In this document: in pieces, positions 47,318-56,862 of the stretch
How the letters are laid out: each line of letters opens with the position of its first letter
Position numbering within the stretch: the stretch's first letter is position 1
Assembly (NCBI GenBank): GCA_949927415.1
Contig: CATLFB010000005.1
Coordinates: forward strand, 104,708-168,707
Source: an uncultured Candidatus Melainabacteria bacterium
GTDB taxonomy: Bacteria > Cyanobacteriota > Vampirovibrionia > Gastranaerophilales > Gastranaerophilaceae
Direction of reading: 5' to 3'
Length of the DNA stretch: 64,000 bases
Translations under genes and position numbers: made by a program
Notes under the pieces: generated by a model
What the model saw: only the letters and a program-made list of their open reading frames with translations
The model's database searches: none
What the model was told of the DNA's origin: nothing

Positions 47318-47351
47318 TAAAAAAACCTTAGATATTCTTCTAAGGTTTTTA
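47318..47351 (-). terminator. Terminator of tRNA-Gln
   Basis: An 11-bp stem AAAAACCTTAG/CTAAGGTTTTT with an 8-base loop directly after the 3' end of the minus-strand tRNA; T-rich on the transcribed strand. Confidence 0.85.
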
Positions 47352-47353
47352 TC

Positions 47354-47424
47354 TGGGGCGGAAGGATTCGAACCTCCGAATGCCTGGACCAAAACCAGGT
47401 GCCTTACCGCTTGGCGACGCCCCA
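47354..47424 (-). tRNA. tRNA-Gln (anticodon TTG)
   Basis: On the minus strand the sequence folds as a cloverleaf with acceptor TGGGGCG/CGCCCCA, anticodon stem CCTGG/CCAGG and loop TTTTGGT giving TTG, and T arm with GGTTCGAATCC. CCA is not encoded. A terminator follows directly. Confidence 0.95.
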
Positions 47425-47541
47425 TTATCAGGTACGTTTATTATTTTATATGATAAATATTTGTTGTCAATATGTGAGTGCTTTTTATCTTTTTTATTGT
47501 ATAATTCTCTTATAACGTAAACAATTTTAGAGGAATTAATT

Positions 47542-50157
47542 ATGCTAACCGGAAACGAAATTCGTAAATTATACTTGGATTATTTTAAAGAAAAACACCA
47601 GCACACAGTTGTTGAAAGCTCAAGCCTTGTCCCCGACAACCCGACAGTGCTTTTGACAACTGCAGGAATGCTGCAATTTTTGCCGATTTTCTTAGGAATC
47701 GTCAAATCCCCATACAATCCGGCCCGCGCCACTTCCTGCCAGAAATGCGCCCGCGCAGGCGGTAAAGATTCCGATATCGAAAACGTAGGAAGAACTCCGC
47801 GCCACCATACATTCTTTGAGATGCTCGGCAACTTCTCTTTCGGAGACTACTACAAAAAAGAAATCATACCCTGGGCGTGGGAATTCGTAACCGAAGTCCT
47901 CAAACTCGACAAAGACCGCCTCTGGATTACGATTTTCGAAACCGATGACGAAGCTTTCGATATCTGGCGTGAAGCAGGCGTACCCGCAGAAAGAATCAAA
48001 CGCAAAGGCAAAAAAGATAACTTCTGGGGCCCCCCTGGCGCTTCAGGCTCCTGCGGTCCGTGCTCTGAAATCCACTACGACCTTGGCGAACAGTACAAAT
48101 GCGACGACCCGAACTGCGGAATCGACACCTGCGAATGCGACAGATGGGTTGAAATCTGGAACCTCGTGTTCACAGAACTTTATCAGGACGAAGAAGGCAA
48201 CCAGTCTCCGTTAGAGAGCAAAAACGTTGATACAGGCATGGGGCTTGAACGTATTACAATGGTTTGTCAGGGCGTTGCATCAACTTTCGAAACCGATTTG
48301 CTGAAACCGATTCTCGACAAAGTCTCTGAAATGTCAGGCGTCGCTTACAAAAAATCCGACAAAACTGACGTTTCACTCCGCATAATCACAGACCATGCAA
48401 GATGCGTAACCTTCCTTATTTCAGACGGCGTAATCCCCGGAAACGAAGGCAGAAGCTATGTATTGAGAATGATTCTGCGCCGCGCTCTGCGCCATGGCAA
48501 AATCCTCGGTATGGAACTTCCATTCCTATACAAACTCGTTGACGTTGTTGTGGAAAACTACGGCGAAGCTTATCCCGACTTGATTAAAAACAAAGCCAAA
48601 ATTGTCGATACAATCAAAAAAGAAGAAGAACGCTTCAATAAAACTCTTGACAGAGGCTACAAACTTCTTGACGAATTTATCTCAAACAAAAAAGATATTG
48701 ACGGCGAAAGCGCTTTCAAACTTTACGATACATACGGATTCCCGCTTGAACTTACAAAAGAAATCGCGGAAGAACAAGGCCTGAAAGTAGACGAAGAAGG
48801 TTACAAATCAGCAATGCAGGAACAAAAAGAACGTGCAAAAGCCGCAACCGCAAAGATTTCAGTCACAGGCGATATGAAATATGCCAAAATCGAAGACGAA
48901 GTCGGTTCAACCGAATTTGTCGGATATTCAGAAAACGAAGCTGATGCAAAAATTCTCGCAACAGTTGAGGGCGAAGGCTATGTTGATATCGTTTTAAACA
49001 AAACACCGTTTTATGCAGAATGCGGCGGACAGGTTGGCGATAGCGGCGTTATTGAAAACGATAATATGAAAGCTGAAGTTTTGACAACATTCAAAGTTAA
49101 CAGCCTCTTTGTCCACCGTTCAAAAATAATAAACGGCGAAATTACAATCGGCGAAAGCGTAAAAGCCGCAATCGACCTTCCGCGCCGTGAAGAAATACGT
49201 CTTCACCACACCTCAGCCCACCTTCTGCAAGCCGCGCTGATTAAGGTTCTGGGTGATGAAGTTCATCAGGCAGGCTCTCAGGTCGAAGAAAACAGAATGC
49301 GTTTTGATTTTTCTTTCAACCGCGCAATGACTCCGGATGAAATCTTCAAAGTCGAAGAAATCATGAACAACTGGATTGCGAAAGGCTATGACGTCAAAAC
49401 CGACGTAATGGACATTGAACAGGCTAAATTGACAGGTGCCACAGCACTCTTTGGTGAAAAATACGACGATGTTGTCCGCGTTGTATCAATTACTGACGGC
49501 AAAACCTGCATATCAAAAGAGTTCTGCGCCGGAACACACGCGCGCAACATACGCGACTTGCGTCTTGTGAAAATCGTCTCAGAAGGTGCGATTTCCGCAG
49601 GAACACGCCGTATTGAACTTGTTGTATCACGTGCCGCATTTGACTTTATGAATGCAAAAGTTCGCGAAATGGACAAACTTTCTCTGATGTTTAAAGTTCA
49701 CTACGACGAAACCGTTGAACGCGTGGAAAAACTTCTTGACGAAAACAAAGAACTTTCAAAGAAAATCGAAAAACTTGAAGAAGAAAATGCCAGAGCGAAA
49801 TTCTCGACATTCGCTTCAAAAGCCGAAGATATTGAAGGCGGCAAACTTTTCATCTCGAAAATCGAAGATGTTTCACCGGTTGCGGCAAAAATCGGTGTTG
49901 AGTTCTTATCAAACAAACTTGGCGAAAGCGTGATTGTTCTTGCAAACAGCAAAACAGTTATTGCAAAAGTTTCAGATAGTTTTGTTAAAAAAGGCGTGAA
50001 TGCCGGCAAAATCGTTGGTGAAATTGCGCGAGCAACAGGTGCAAACGGCGGCGGACGTCCGAACTTTGCACAGGGCGGCGTGAAAGACGCGTCAAAATTG
50101 GTTGAGATTCTTGAAAAAGTCGAAGCTGATTTGAAAAATACAAAAGTTGAAGCATAA
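47542..50157 (+). CDS. alaS: Alanine-tRNA ligase
   Basis: An 871-residue class II aminoacyl-tRNA synthetase. The catalytic domain has SCQKCARAGGKDSDIENVG and HHTFFEMLGNFSFGDYYK. The editing domain has HHTSAHLLQAAL and the zinc ligands in CAGTHARN. The C-terminal C-Ala part has the coiled coil and the glycine-rich GANGGGRPNFAQGG. Length is typical. A TATAAT at about 47495 and AGAGGA before the ATG fit a normal promoter and ribosome site. Confidence 0.98.
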   Translation: MLTGNEIRKLYLDYFKEKHQHTVVESSSLVPDNPTVLLTTAGMLQFLPIFLGIVKSPYNPARATSCQKCARAGGKDSDIENVGRTPRHHTFFEMLGNFSFGDYYKKEIIPWAWEFVTEVLKLDKDRLWITIFETDDEAFDIWREAGVPAERIKRKGKKDNFWGPPGASGSCGPCSEIHYDLGEQYKCDDPNCGIDTCECDRWVEIWNLVFTELYQDEEGNQSPLESKNVDTGMGLERITMVCQGVASTFETDLLKPILDKVSEMSGVAYKKSDKTDVSLRIITDHARCVTFLISDGVIPGNEGRSYVLRMILRRALRHGKILGMELPFLYKLVDVVVENYGEAYPDLIKNKAKIVDTIKKEEERFNKTLDRGYKLLDEFISNKKDIDGESAFKLYDTYGFPLELTKEIAEEQGLKVDEEGYKSAMQEQKERAKAATAKISVTGDMKYAKIEDEVGSTEFVGYSENEADAKILATVEGEGYVDIVLNKTPFYAECGGQVGDSGVIENDNMKAEVLTTFKVNSLFVHRSKIINGEITIGESVKAAIDLPRREEIRLHHTSAHLLQAALIKVLGDEVHQAGSQVEENRMRFDFSFNRAMTPDEIFKVEEIMNNWIAKGYDVKTDVMDIEQAKLTGATALFGEKYDDVVRVVSITDGKTCISKEFCAGTHARNIRDLRLVKIVSEGAISAGTRRIELVVSRAAFDFMNAKVREMDKLSLMFKVHYDETVERVEKLLDENKELSKKIEKLEEENARAKFSTFASKAEDIEGGKLFISKIEDVSPVAAKIGVEFLSNKLGESVIVLANSKTVIAKVSDSFVKKGVNAGKIVGEIARATGANGGGRPNFAQGGVKDASKLVEILEKVEADLKNTKVEA

Positions 50158-50205
50158 TTAAAATCCGGAACAAATTATATTCAGGGTTCATAAAAAAGCT
50201 AACTT

Positions 50206-50232
50206 CAGGCGGGAATTTATTCCCGCCTTTTA
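50206..50232 (+). terminator. Terminator after alaS
   Basis: A stem AGGCGGGAA/TTCCCGCCT with a 4-base loop and following T-run, 48 bases after the alaS stop. Confidence 0.88.
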
Positions 50233-50380
50233 TAATTTCAGAAAGGGCACGCTTAAGAGAACACGCCGTGCCTAACTGAAAACAGACTAAAAATTTTCAT
50301 TTGATGCTAAAATTCACCGGATATTTTTAACTGCCCGATTAGATAATAAATTTTATTTTGGTGCGGAATATAATTTTCGT

Positions 50381-51082
50381 ATGTTGAAAAAAATTATAAT
50401 TTTGATAGTTTTGATTCTGCGCGGAGTTGTTGCGCTTGCGTATCCTTTAGAATTTGACGGATTTGTGTCTGATAATGCTCATGTTCTTTCACCCCGCGCA
50501 ATTTATGAAATGAATGCACTTCTTTATGATTTGCAAAAGAAAACAGGTTCGGATTTAGCGGTTGTGACGCTAAAAACACTTAACAACCGCCCGATTGAAG
50601 AAACTGCACTGAAAATTGCGCGCGATGCAAAGCTTGGCGCAAAAGGGAAGAACAACGGCGCGCTTATACTGGTGGTGCCGCCGGAAAACAAGTCGAGAAT
50701 AGAAATCGGCTACGGACTTGAGGGGATAATTAATGATGCGAAGGCCGGCAGGATTCTGGATGAATACATGATTCCGTATTTTAATAATAAGGATTATGAA
50801 AAAGGGATTCTGCTGGGTACCTACGTGCTTGCCGGAAAAATCGCTGACGGTTACGGGGTAGAATTGGAGCCGGATTACAACATGCCCTCCCAAATGCAGG
50901 ATGACAGATATCTTGATTTAATGATACTTTTATTCCTTTTGTTTTTGTTATTTGGCGGACCGGGTGGATTTTTTATTTTCCCGGGAGGTTTTGGCGGATT
51001 TGGAGGCGGCAGCGGCGGAATCCGATTTGGCGGAGGCGGCGGTTTCGGCGGCGGGGGTGCTACGCGTGTACTACGTACGTAG
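50381..51082 (+). CDS. TPM-domain (YgcG-like) membrane protein with repeat-derived end
   Basis: A 233-residue exported protein: signal-like N-terminus, then a TPM domain (FVSDNAHVLSPRAIYEMNALL, KTGSDLAVVTL, NNGALILVVPPENKSRIEIGYGLEG), a transmembrane helix near 190 and a Gly-rich tail. Members normally end in a Gly-rich, Ser/Gly terminus; here the last residues ATRVLRT and the stop come from the start of the 138-bp repeat array. TPM proteins are often next to lemA; here lemA lies 1 kb downstream, beyond the repeats. Role: poorly known, envelope-linked. Confidence 0.85.
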   Translation: MLKKIIILIVLILRGVVALAYPLEFDGFVSDNAHVLSPRAIYEMNALLYDLQKKTGSDLAVVTLKTLNNRPIEETALKIARDAKLGAKGKNNGALILVVPPENKSRIEIGYGLEGIINDAKAGRILDEYMIPYFNNKDYEKGILLGTYVLAGKIADGYGVELEPDYNMPSQMQDDRYLDLMILLFLLFLLFGGPGGFFIFPGGFGGFGGGSGGIRFGGGGGFGGGGATRVLRT

Positions 51083-51760
51083 ACACATTGGGTATGTCAT
51101 ATAGGAGCCGCTTGTGTCTGAATTAGATGCAGAAGTACAGAATTAGGATGGGTGGTGCTTGGAGAGGTCAACGTCTTGTGACGATAACTGTACAATGCGC
51201 TTATTTGATTACGTACGTAGACACATTGGGTATGTCATATAGGAGCCGCTTGTGTCTGAATTAGATGCGAAAGTACAGAATTAGGATGGGTGGTGCTTGG
51301 AGAGGTCAACGTCTTGTGACGATAACTGTACAATGCGCTTATTTGATTACGTACGTAGACACATTGGGTATGTCATATAGGAGCCGCTTGTGTCTGAATT
51401 AGATGCGAAAGTACAGAATTAGGATGGGTGGTGCTTGGAGAGGTCAACGTCTTGTGACGATAACTGTACAATGCGCTTATTTGATTACGTACGTAGACAC
51501 ATTGGGTATGTCATATAGGAGCCGCTTGTGTCTGAATTAGATGCAGAAGTACAGAATTAGGATGGGTGGTGCTGGGAAAGGACAACGTCTTTTGTGACGA
51601 TAGCTGTATAATGCGGCTATTTCATTACGCACGTAGAGATATTGGAACTGAATTATGTAAAACCGCTTTTGAATGAATCAGGCAAACAAGTACAAAATTA
51701 GGAAAAGCCGCTGAAAAATGCCAATGTCTTATGACGATACCCACAAAATTTGACGATTGT
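51073..51760 (+). repeat. Tandem repeat array of 138-bp units
   Basis: Units start with ACGTACGTAGACACATT at 51073, 51211, 51349 and 51487: exact 138-bp spacing and nearly identical sequence. A fifth, diverged unit begins at 51627 (ACGCACGTAGAGATATT). Each unit holds two GAATTAG words. All reading frames have stops, although 138 is a multiple of three. Related but untandem copies lie at 57557-58030. Not CRISPR: no separate spacers. Confidence 0.92.
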
Positions 51761-51766
51761 CGTGAC

Positions 51767-51835
51767 ATCCCCTCTCCTGGTAGAGGAGAGGGCGGAATTT
51801 CAACTTGAGCCCGCGTTTAGCGGTGCGAAAGTTAG
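51767..51835. repeat. Hairpin repeat module (CCCTCTCC/GGAGAGGG)
   Basis: CCCTCTCCTGGTAGAGGAGAGGG forms a strong stem, followed by GGAATTTCAACTTGAGCCCG and CGGTGCGAAAGTTAG. The same module with minor changes lies at 57855-57921. In both places it follows a diverged copy of the 138-bp type unit, so they form a composite repeat. Confidence 0.85.
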
Positions 51836-52074
51836 AAATTCGGGTGAGGTACTACACGCGGTACAATATACGCAGGCATATATGAACTGAATAAGTTTGA
51901 GGTCACTGGTGACAAGAAGTGCAGGATTAATACAAGTACGCTAATAAAAGGCAGCGTTTTGTGCATATTTTTACTAAAAAGCCTCTTCCCATTTCTTGGC
52001 CAAACTCTAGCCAATATGGCAGTTTAAAATTTTACGCTCTGTTGTAAGGTAATAAAATAAAAGGAGGAAATAAA

Positions 52075-52659
52075 ATGAGAGCAGGCGGATTTACAATTTT
52101 AGCAATTTTATTAATCGTGCTTATTGTTGCGATAAGCGCGTTTGTAGGGGTTTTCAACAGGCTCCAGACTCTTGATGAAAATATTAACAACAAATGGGCG
52201 CAGGTCGAAAACCAGCTTCAGCGCAGAAATGATTTGATTCCGAATCTTGTGGAAACAGTTAAGGGCTACGCATCTCATGAAAGCGAGGTTTTCAAAAACA
52301 TCGCAGATGCACGCTCAAAGCTTTCCGGTGCAATGAGCACGGGTGATGTGAAAGGCGTTGAGGCCGGAAATGCACAGTTGACAAGCGCATTGTCAAGGCT
52401 TCTCGGGATAATTGAAAATTATCCGAATTTAAAGGCTGATAAAGCTTTTCTCTCTTTGCAGGATGAACTTGCCGGAACCGAAAACCGGATTTCTGTTGCA
52501 AGAATGGATTACAATGAAGAGGTCAAGGTTTTGAATGCGGAAATCAGAAGATTTCCGACGAATATTGTGGCAAATATTGCACATGTGCGCGGCCGCGACT
52601 ATTTTGAGGCGCCGGAAGACGTCAAAGCTGTGCCGAAAGTTGATTTTCAAAAACAATAA
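52075..52659 (+). CDS. lemA: LemA-family protein
   Basis: A 194-residue protein with one N-terminal membrane helix (ILAILLIVLIVAISAFVGV) and the LemA helical domain: NNKWAQVENQLQRRNDLIPNLVETVKGYASHE, then LKADKAFLSLQDELAGTENRI and VARMDYNEEV. AGGAGG precedes the ATG. LemA is commonly linked with TPM proteins; here the TPM gene lies upstream, split off by repeats. Confidence 0.95.
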   Translation: MRAGGFTILAILLIVLIVAISAFVGVFNRLQTLDENINNKWAQVENQLQRRNDLIPNLVETVKGYASHESEVFKNIADARSKLSGAMSTGDVKGVEAGNAQLTSALSRLLGIIENYPNLKADKAFLSLQDELAGTENRISVARMDYNEEVKVLNAEIRRFPTNIVANIAHVRGRDYFEAPEDVKAVPKVDFQKQ

Positions 52660-52686
52660 CTTTCAAAATACGCCAAATAGTTTTTT

Positions 52687-52716
52687 TAAAAAGGGTCAAC
52701 TTTCTTTGGCCCTTTT
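52687..52716 (+). terminator. Terminator after lemA
   Basis: A hairpin AAAAGGGTC/GGCCCTTTT about 30 bases after the lemA stop, followed by a T-poor tail; fair strength. Confidence 0.6.
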
Positions 52717-52784
52717 GCGTTTTCGCGCGGTTTTAAATTTTTAACCCCTTTACTTTTCGTAAGAAAAATGACATAATATTTTTT

Positions 52785-53675
52785 ATGATGAATCTGTCAG
52801 AGAAAAAATTTGCGGCAGGGCTTTCGATTGTTTCAAACGCGCTTATAATAGTTTTGAAATTTGCCGCCGGAATACTTTCAGGAAGCATCAGTATAATATC
52901 AGAAGCAATCCATTCGCTGAGTGACTTTCTGGCGTCTGTGCTGACTTTTTTCGCTGTTATGAAATCGTCTGAGCCGGCTGATAAAGAACATCCTTTCGGG
53001 CACGGGCGTTATGAAGATATGTCGGGGTTTTTTGAGGGCGGACTGATAATTTTTGCTGCGTTTTATATTATTTACGAGGCTGTGAAAAAACTTTATTTCG
53101 GTTATTCGCTTGAAACTGAAAGTTATCTTGGAATTGGTGTTATGGCCTTTGCGGCCGCGGCGAATTTTTTCGTAAGTAATTACCTTTTCGCTGTTGCGAA
53201 GAAAACCAATTCGATTTCGCTTTTCGCTGACGGTAAACATCTTCAGGCTGATATCACATCTTCGCTTGGTGTTCTGGCAGGTCTTGTTTTGATAAAATTC
53301 ACCGGCCTGACTGTCCTTGACCCTGTGATTGCGATTGTGGTTGCGCTTTTTATTTTGAAAACCGGTTTTACTATTTCAAAAACGACTTTGAACAATCTTC
53401 TTGACGGCTCTGTGCCAGTTGAAGATTTGGAGAAAATCCAATCAATCATTGAAAAAACTCAGGGCGTTTTAGGATGCAAAAATCTCAAAGCACGAAGTGT
53501 CGGGCCTGAAAAGCAAATCGAAATAACTTTGTTTTTCGAAAAAAATATGACAATAGAATGCTGCCATAACATTTGCGATTTGGTGGAAGAGCGGATTAAA
53601 GAGGAACTCGGGCTTTGCAGCATTTCAATACATGCAGAGCCGCATTGCGAAAAATGCCTTTCAAAGACGAAATAA
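52785..53675 (+). CDS. Cation diffusion facilitator transporter
   Basis: A 296-residue CDF-family divalent metal exporter with six membrane helices. Metal-site motifs are AIHSLSD (HxxxD) in helix II and GKHLQADITSS (HxxxD) in helix V; the DKEHPFGHGRYE loop is the family signature. A cytoplasmic C-terminal domain of about 80 residues follows and ends in CHNIC/CEKC-type residues, which may bind metal. Likely substrates are zinc, iron or manganese; they cannot be separated here. It is convergent with a MerR-type regulator. Confidence 0.94.
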   Translation: MMNLSEKKFAAGLSIVSNALIIVLKFAAGILSGSISIISEAIHSLSDFLASVLTFFAVMKSSEPADKEHPFGHGRYEDMSGFFEGGLIIFAAFYIIYEAVKKLYFGYSLETESYLGIGVMAFAAAANFFVSNYLFAVAKKTNSISLFADGKHLQADITSSLGVLAGLVLIKFTGLTVLDPVIAIVVALFILKTGFTISKTTLNNLLDGSVPVEDLEKIQSIIEKTQGVLGCKNLKARSVGPEKQIEITLFFEKNMTIECCHNICDLVEERIKEELGLCSISIHAEPHCEKCLSKTK

Positions 53676-53724
53676 TTTCGCGGATTTCTAATTTTGAGGC
53701 GCAAAATTTAACACGCGGCATTCC

Positions 53725-54141
53725 TTATACTGCGGTTTCTTCCGGCTGTAAATTGTTCATCGGATTCCAGGTGTCTTTAAGGTTGTTTTTTATGAGATTT
53801 TGATAAAAACTTTCTTTGTAATTCAAAATTTCCATTTGTTTTTGAAGTTCTTCCATCTGTTTTTGCGCTTTTATTTTTGTCGCCTGAATTATCCCGTAGC
53901 GCTCCGGAATCGTTGAATCTCCCTGAATACACAAATCAATATAGCGTTTGATTGCTTTGTTTTCGGTGCCGACAGAGCGAAGGCATTTGACAATTCGCAC
54001 CCACTCAAGGTCATTGTCCGAAAACTGGCGGATGTTGTTTTCATTTCTTTTCACAAACGGGAAAAATCCGCTTTTTGCCCAGAATCTAAGCGTGTGTTCA
54101 GAAACATCCATTTTTTCAGCGGCTTCTTTTACTGTGTACAT
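53725..54141 (-). CDS. MerR-family transcriptional regulator
   Basis: About 138 residues. N-terminal winged HTH YTVKEAAEKMDVSEHTLRFWAKSG with FVKRNENNIRQFSDNDLEWV, then a coiled coil (KAQKQMEELQKQMEILN). The start at 54141 follows AGGAGG eight bases upstream; the longer reading begins before this site. The lack of metal-binding Cys pairs at the C-terminus argues against a metal sensor and for a TipA- or GlnR-like ligand or dimer function. Neighbour of a CDF transporter, but convergent. Confidence 0.88.
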   Translation of the reverse strand: MYTVKEAAEKMDVSEHTLRFWAKSGFFPFVKRNENNIRQFSDNDLEWVRIVKCLRSVGTENKAIKRYIDLCIQGDSTIPERYGIIQATKIKAQKQMEELQKQMEILNYKESFYQNLIKNNLKDTWNPMNNLQPEETAV

Positions 54142-54241
54142 AAAAAATCCTCCTGACATTATTGTAGCATGAAAATATCGGCCTGAGAGCCGCTATCAGG
54201 TGTGCGGTGGGATATGAAATTAAATTTATTTTTTGTGTATT

Positions 54242-54274
54242 TAAAAGGCGCCGGACAACTATTCCCGCGCCTTC
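54242..54274 (-). terminator. Terminator after dxs
   Basis: AAGGCGC/GCGCCTT stem; on the minus strand it is followed by TTTT, 24 bases after the dxs stop. Confidence 0.7.
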
Positions 54275-54297
54275 TTATTGAAATATTTTGAACAAGC

Positions 54298-56064
54298 TTA
54301 TACCGTTGCAAGTTCAAGAGTTTTCGAAACATCTTCCAGAATCAAATCTTTTCTTAAACGATAGCGTTCATACAACTGTGCAACCGGAACTCTGTCGGGG
54401 AACTCTTTTTTGCCGCCAAAGTTCAGAACTTTCATACTTGAATTTCCGTAGAAACTTGCGATTTTTTCACCAAATCCGCCGTTCAAAATTCCGTCTTCTA
54501 AAGTAATCACCAAATCATGGTCTTTTTTGAGATTTTCAAGAAGTTCTTCATCAATTCCTGTTATGAATTTCGGGTTAATCAAAGTTGCGTCGATAGAGAG
54601 TTTTTCTTTGATTTCTTCACGAACATCTTTTGCAAGATTGAAGAAATTGCCAAGCCCTAAAATCGCGATTTTTTTGCCTTTGTGTTCTACCTTGAACTTG
54701 TTTGGAATTGAATAATCTGTTTTGTCTTCAACTCCGGTTGATTCAAGAGGAATATTCGGAACTCTGATTGCAACTGGGTGTTCTGTTTGATTGAATGAAT
54801 ATTCTAGCATTGCAAGATATTCTTCTTTGTTTGTCGGCGCAAGGTAAACTATGTTTGGAATATTTCCGATTAAAGGCATATCAAATGAACACAAATGAGT
54901 TGCGTCAGCGCCTGAGATTCCGCCCCAGTAAACAAGCATTGTTAAAGGCGAATTGTTCAGCGCCAAATCCTGCGACAATTGATCATAAGTTCTCTGAACA
55001 AATGAACTCATTATGTGCAAAATCGGCTTTGCTCCTGATTTTGCAAGTGCTGATGTGTATGCAACTGCATGTTCTTCCGCGATACCTACATCTGTGTATT
55101 GAGCGCCGAGTTCTTTTCTAAAGTCCGGCGTAAATCCGAATACCCCCGGAGTTCCGGCATTCACGGCGATAACTGTTTTATCTGATTTTGCATGTTTTAG
55201 AATAAAGTTTTTTGTAATGGAATTGTAATCTTCAGCAGGTGTCGCTTGTGGCTCTTCTTTTTTGTCAAGAGTTCCGGGAAGTATCCAGTGGAAAGCTTCT
55301 TTGTTCTGTTCTGCCGCTTCAAGTCCTTTTCCTTTTAGCGTGCGGATGTGAACAACGACCGGATGAGTGCTGTCTTTAACCTGTTTGAATGCTTCGATAA
55401 GCTTTTCAACATTGTTTCCTTCGGCAACGTACAAATAATCAAATCCAAGTGTTTTGAAGAAGTTGTTTTGCGCCTGCCCGTTTGTATTGCGGAGTTCATC
55501 CAAATTTTTGTAAAGTCCGCCATGGTTTTCGGCAATGGACATTTCGTTATCGTTAACAACAATTATCATATTGCTGTTTAAATCAGCCGCATTGTCCAAA
55601 CCTTCCAAAGCCTCGCCACCGCTTAATGATCCGTCTCCGATAAGCGCTATCACATTACCTTTTTCGCCCTTCAAATCCCTTGCTTTTGCAACACCTGTTG
55701 CAAGGCTCACAGAAGTTGACGTATGTCCGACTTTGAAAAGGTCATGCGCGCTTTCTTCGGGTGCTGTGTAGCCTGTATATTTGAGGTATTTGGAAGAATC
55801 TGTGAAACCTTCTTTTCTGCCTGTAAGCATTTTGTGCGTGTAGCACTGGTGCGAAACATCGTAAACAATTTTGTCGACCGGAGAATTGAATACGTAATGC
55901 ATTGCAATCGTTGCTTCAACTATTCCTAAATTCGGGCCTAAGTGGCCGCCGATTGTGTTTACTTTTTTGATTATAAATTCTCTCATTTCTGCGGCGAGCG
56001 CATTCATTTCGTCTAAAGAAAGCTTTTTTAAATCATCTGGGTTGTTAATTTTGTCTAAAATCAT
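54298..56064 (-). CDS. dxs: 1-deoxy-D-xylulose-5-phosphate synthase-like protein
   Basis: A 588-residue thiamine-diphosphate enzyme for the first step of the MEP isoprenoid pathway. N-terminal half: GGHLGPNLGIVEATIAMHYV, DVSHQCYTHKMLTGR, the ThDP motif GDGSLSGGEALEGLDNA. Second half: DVGIAEEHAVAYTSALA. It departs from classic Dxs where DRAGLVG-type residues are expected: here YWGGISGADATHLCSFD. It is also about 30 residues shorter than E. coli Dxs. It probably belongs to a divergent Dxs group. AAAGGAGAG precedes the ATG. Confidence 0.85.
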   Translation of the reverse strand: MILDKINNPDDLKKLSLDEMNALAAEMREFIIKKVNTIGGHLGPNLGIVEATIAMHYVFNSPVDKIVYDVSHQCYTHKMLTGRKEGFTDSSKYLKYTGYTAPEESAHDLFKVGHTSTSVSLATGVAKARDLKGEKGNVIALIGDGSLSGGEALEGLDNAADLNSNMIIVVNDNEMSIAENHGGLYKNLDELRNTNGQAQNNFFKTLGFDYLYVAEGNNVEKLIEAFKQVKDSTHPVVVHIRTLKGKGLEAAEQNKEAFHWILPGTLDKKEEPQATPAEDYNSITKNFILKHAKSDKTVIAVNAGTPGVFGFTPDFRKELGAQYTDVGIAEEHAVAYTSALAKSGAKPILHIMSSFVQRTYDQLSQDLALNNSPLTMLVYWGGISGADATHLCSFDMPLIGNIPNIVYLAPTNKEEYLAMLEYSFNQTEHPVAIRVPNIPLESTGVEDKTDYSIPNKFKVEHKGKKIAILGLGNFFNLAKDVREEIKEKLSIDATLINPKFITGIDEELLENLKKDHDLVITLEDGILNGGFGEKIASFYGNSSMKVLNFGGKKEFPDRVPVAQLYERYRLRKDLILEDVSKTLELATV

Positions 56065-56232
56065 GTATTTTCTCTCCTTTTATGTTTTTATTTTACTACA
56101 ATTCTATTTTACAATTTGAGAGCGGCTCTCAGTCAAGCCCCTTTTTTTTAAATTATATTAAAAATTGTATACAAAAAAAATTCCACATAGCAAAAAATAA
56201 AATTTCCAAACTTAATATGAGTGGAGAAAAAT

Positions 56233-56862
56233 ATGAACATAAATTTTACAGGAATTAAAAATATCGGCTATGATAGAATGAATACCTCATTAGAATTCTA
56301 TAATCAGGACGATGAATTTGACAATGAAGATGATATGGCTGTTGCCTCCCCCCCTCAAAGTCAATCGTTAGAAGGGAATCTTCTCAACCTTCAGCTTACT
56401 GATGACTTCAAAGGAAAGCATCTTTCGGGCTTTAAAGACGCACTGAAAAAATCAGGGCTTAATTTTAACGATTACAAACATCCTATAAATAAAGATTTTT
56501 TGAATATTTATCTGACAAATGATGTTTACGAGGATGAATCGGTAAAAGAGCATGAAAATATAGTCTATGTTAATGATAAGGAAATTCCGCTTGAGGATAA
56601 AACGCTTCCGGTTTTCTCTTATATTGCGAAATTGTTGACTGAAATCACGCAGAAACCTGAAAAAGATTTTATAGTAAATCGTGATTACATGAAATCTGAA
56701 GAATTGCGTCAAGGCTTTTTGATTGGAGAAGATTTATCTGATACTGAGGATGAATATTATACTCCATATCTGGAAGATGCGCATAAGCCTTCTGCTGTCA
56801 AGCATGGCGCAAATGTAATGAAAGATATTGTTATGAAATTTATGACGGAATATTTCAGATAA
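56233..56862 (+). CDS. Unknown acidic protein with N-terminal FTG word
   Basis: A 209-residue protein starting MNINFTGIKNIGYDRMN, acidic (DDEFDNEDDM) in its N-terminal third, with the remainder predicted mixed alpha/beta. The start at 56233 is chosen because GTGGAG precedes it; a GTG twelve bases upstream is the alternative. The short NxxFTG opening resembles other lineage proteins in this window (TFKG, AFKG). No family recognised. Confidence 0.6.
   Translation: MNINFTGIKNIGYDRMNTSLEFYNQDDEFDNEDDMAVASPPQSQSLEGNLLNLQLTDDFKGKHLSGFKDALKKSGLNFNDYKHPINKDFLNIYLTNDVYEDESVKEHENIVYVNDKEIPLEDKTLPVFSYIAKLLTEITQKPEKDFIVNRDYMKSEELRQGFLIGEDLSDTEDEYYTPYLEDAHKPSAVKHGANVMKDIVMKFMTEYFR

Noticed and set aside
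51073..51760. CRISPR-like array
   Set aside because: The whole 138-bp unit repeats with no variable spacers and no cas genes are present.
51083..52074. Repeat-protein gene in the 138-bp array (138 is a multiple of three)
   Set aside because: All six frames have at least one stop in each unit.
56346..56354. C-run in the acidic-protein gene as another phase switch
   Set aside because: Only about seven Cs, shorter than the three long tracts, and mid-gene in frame; too weak.
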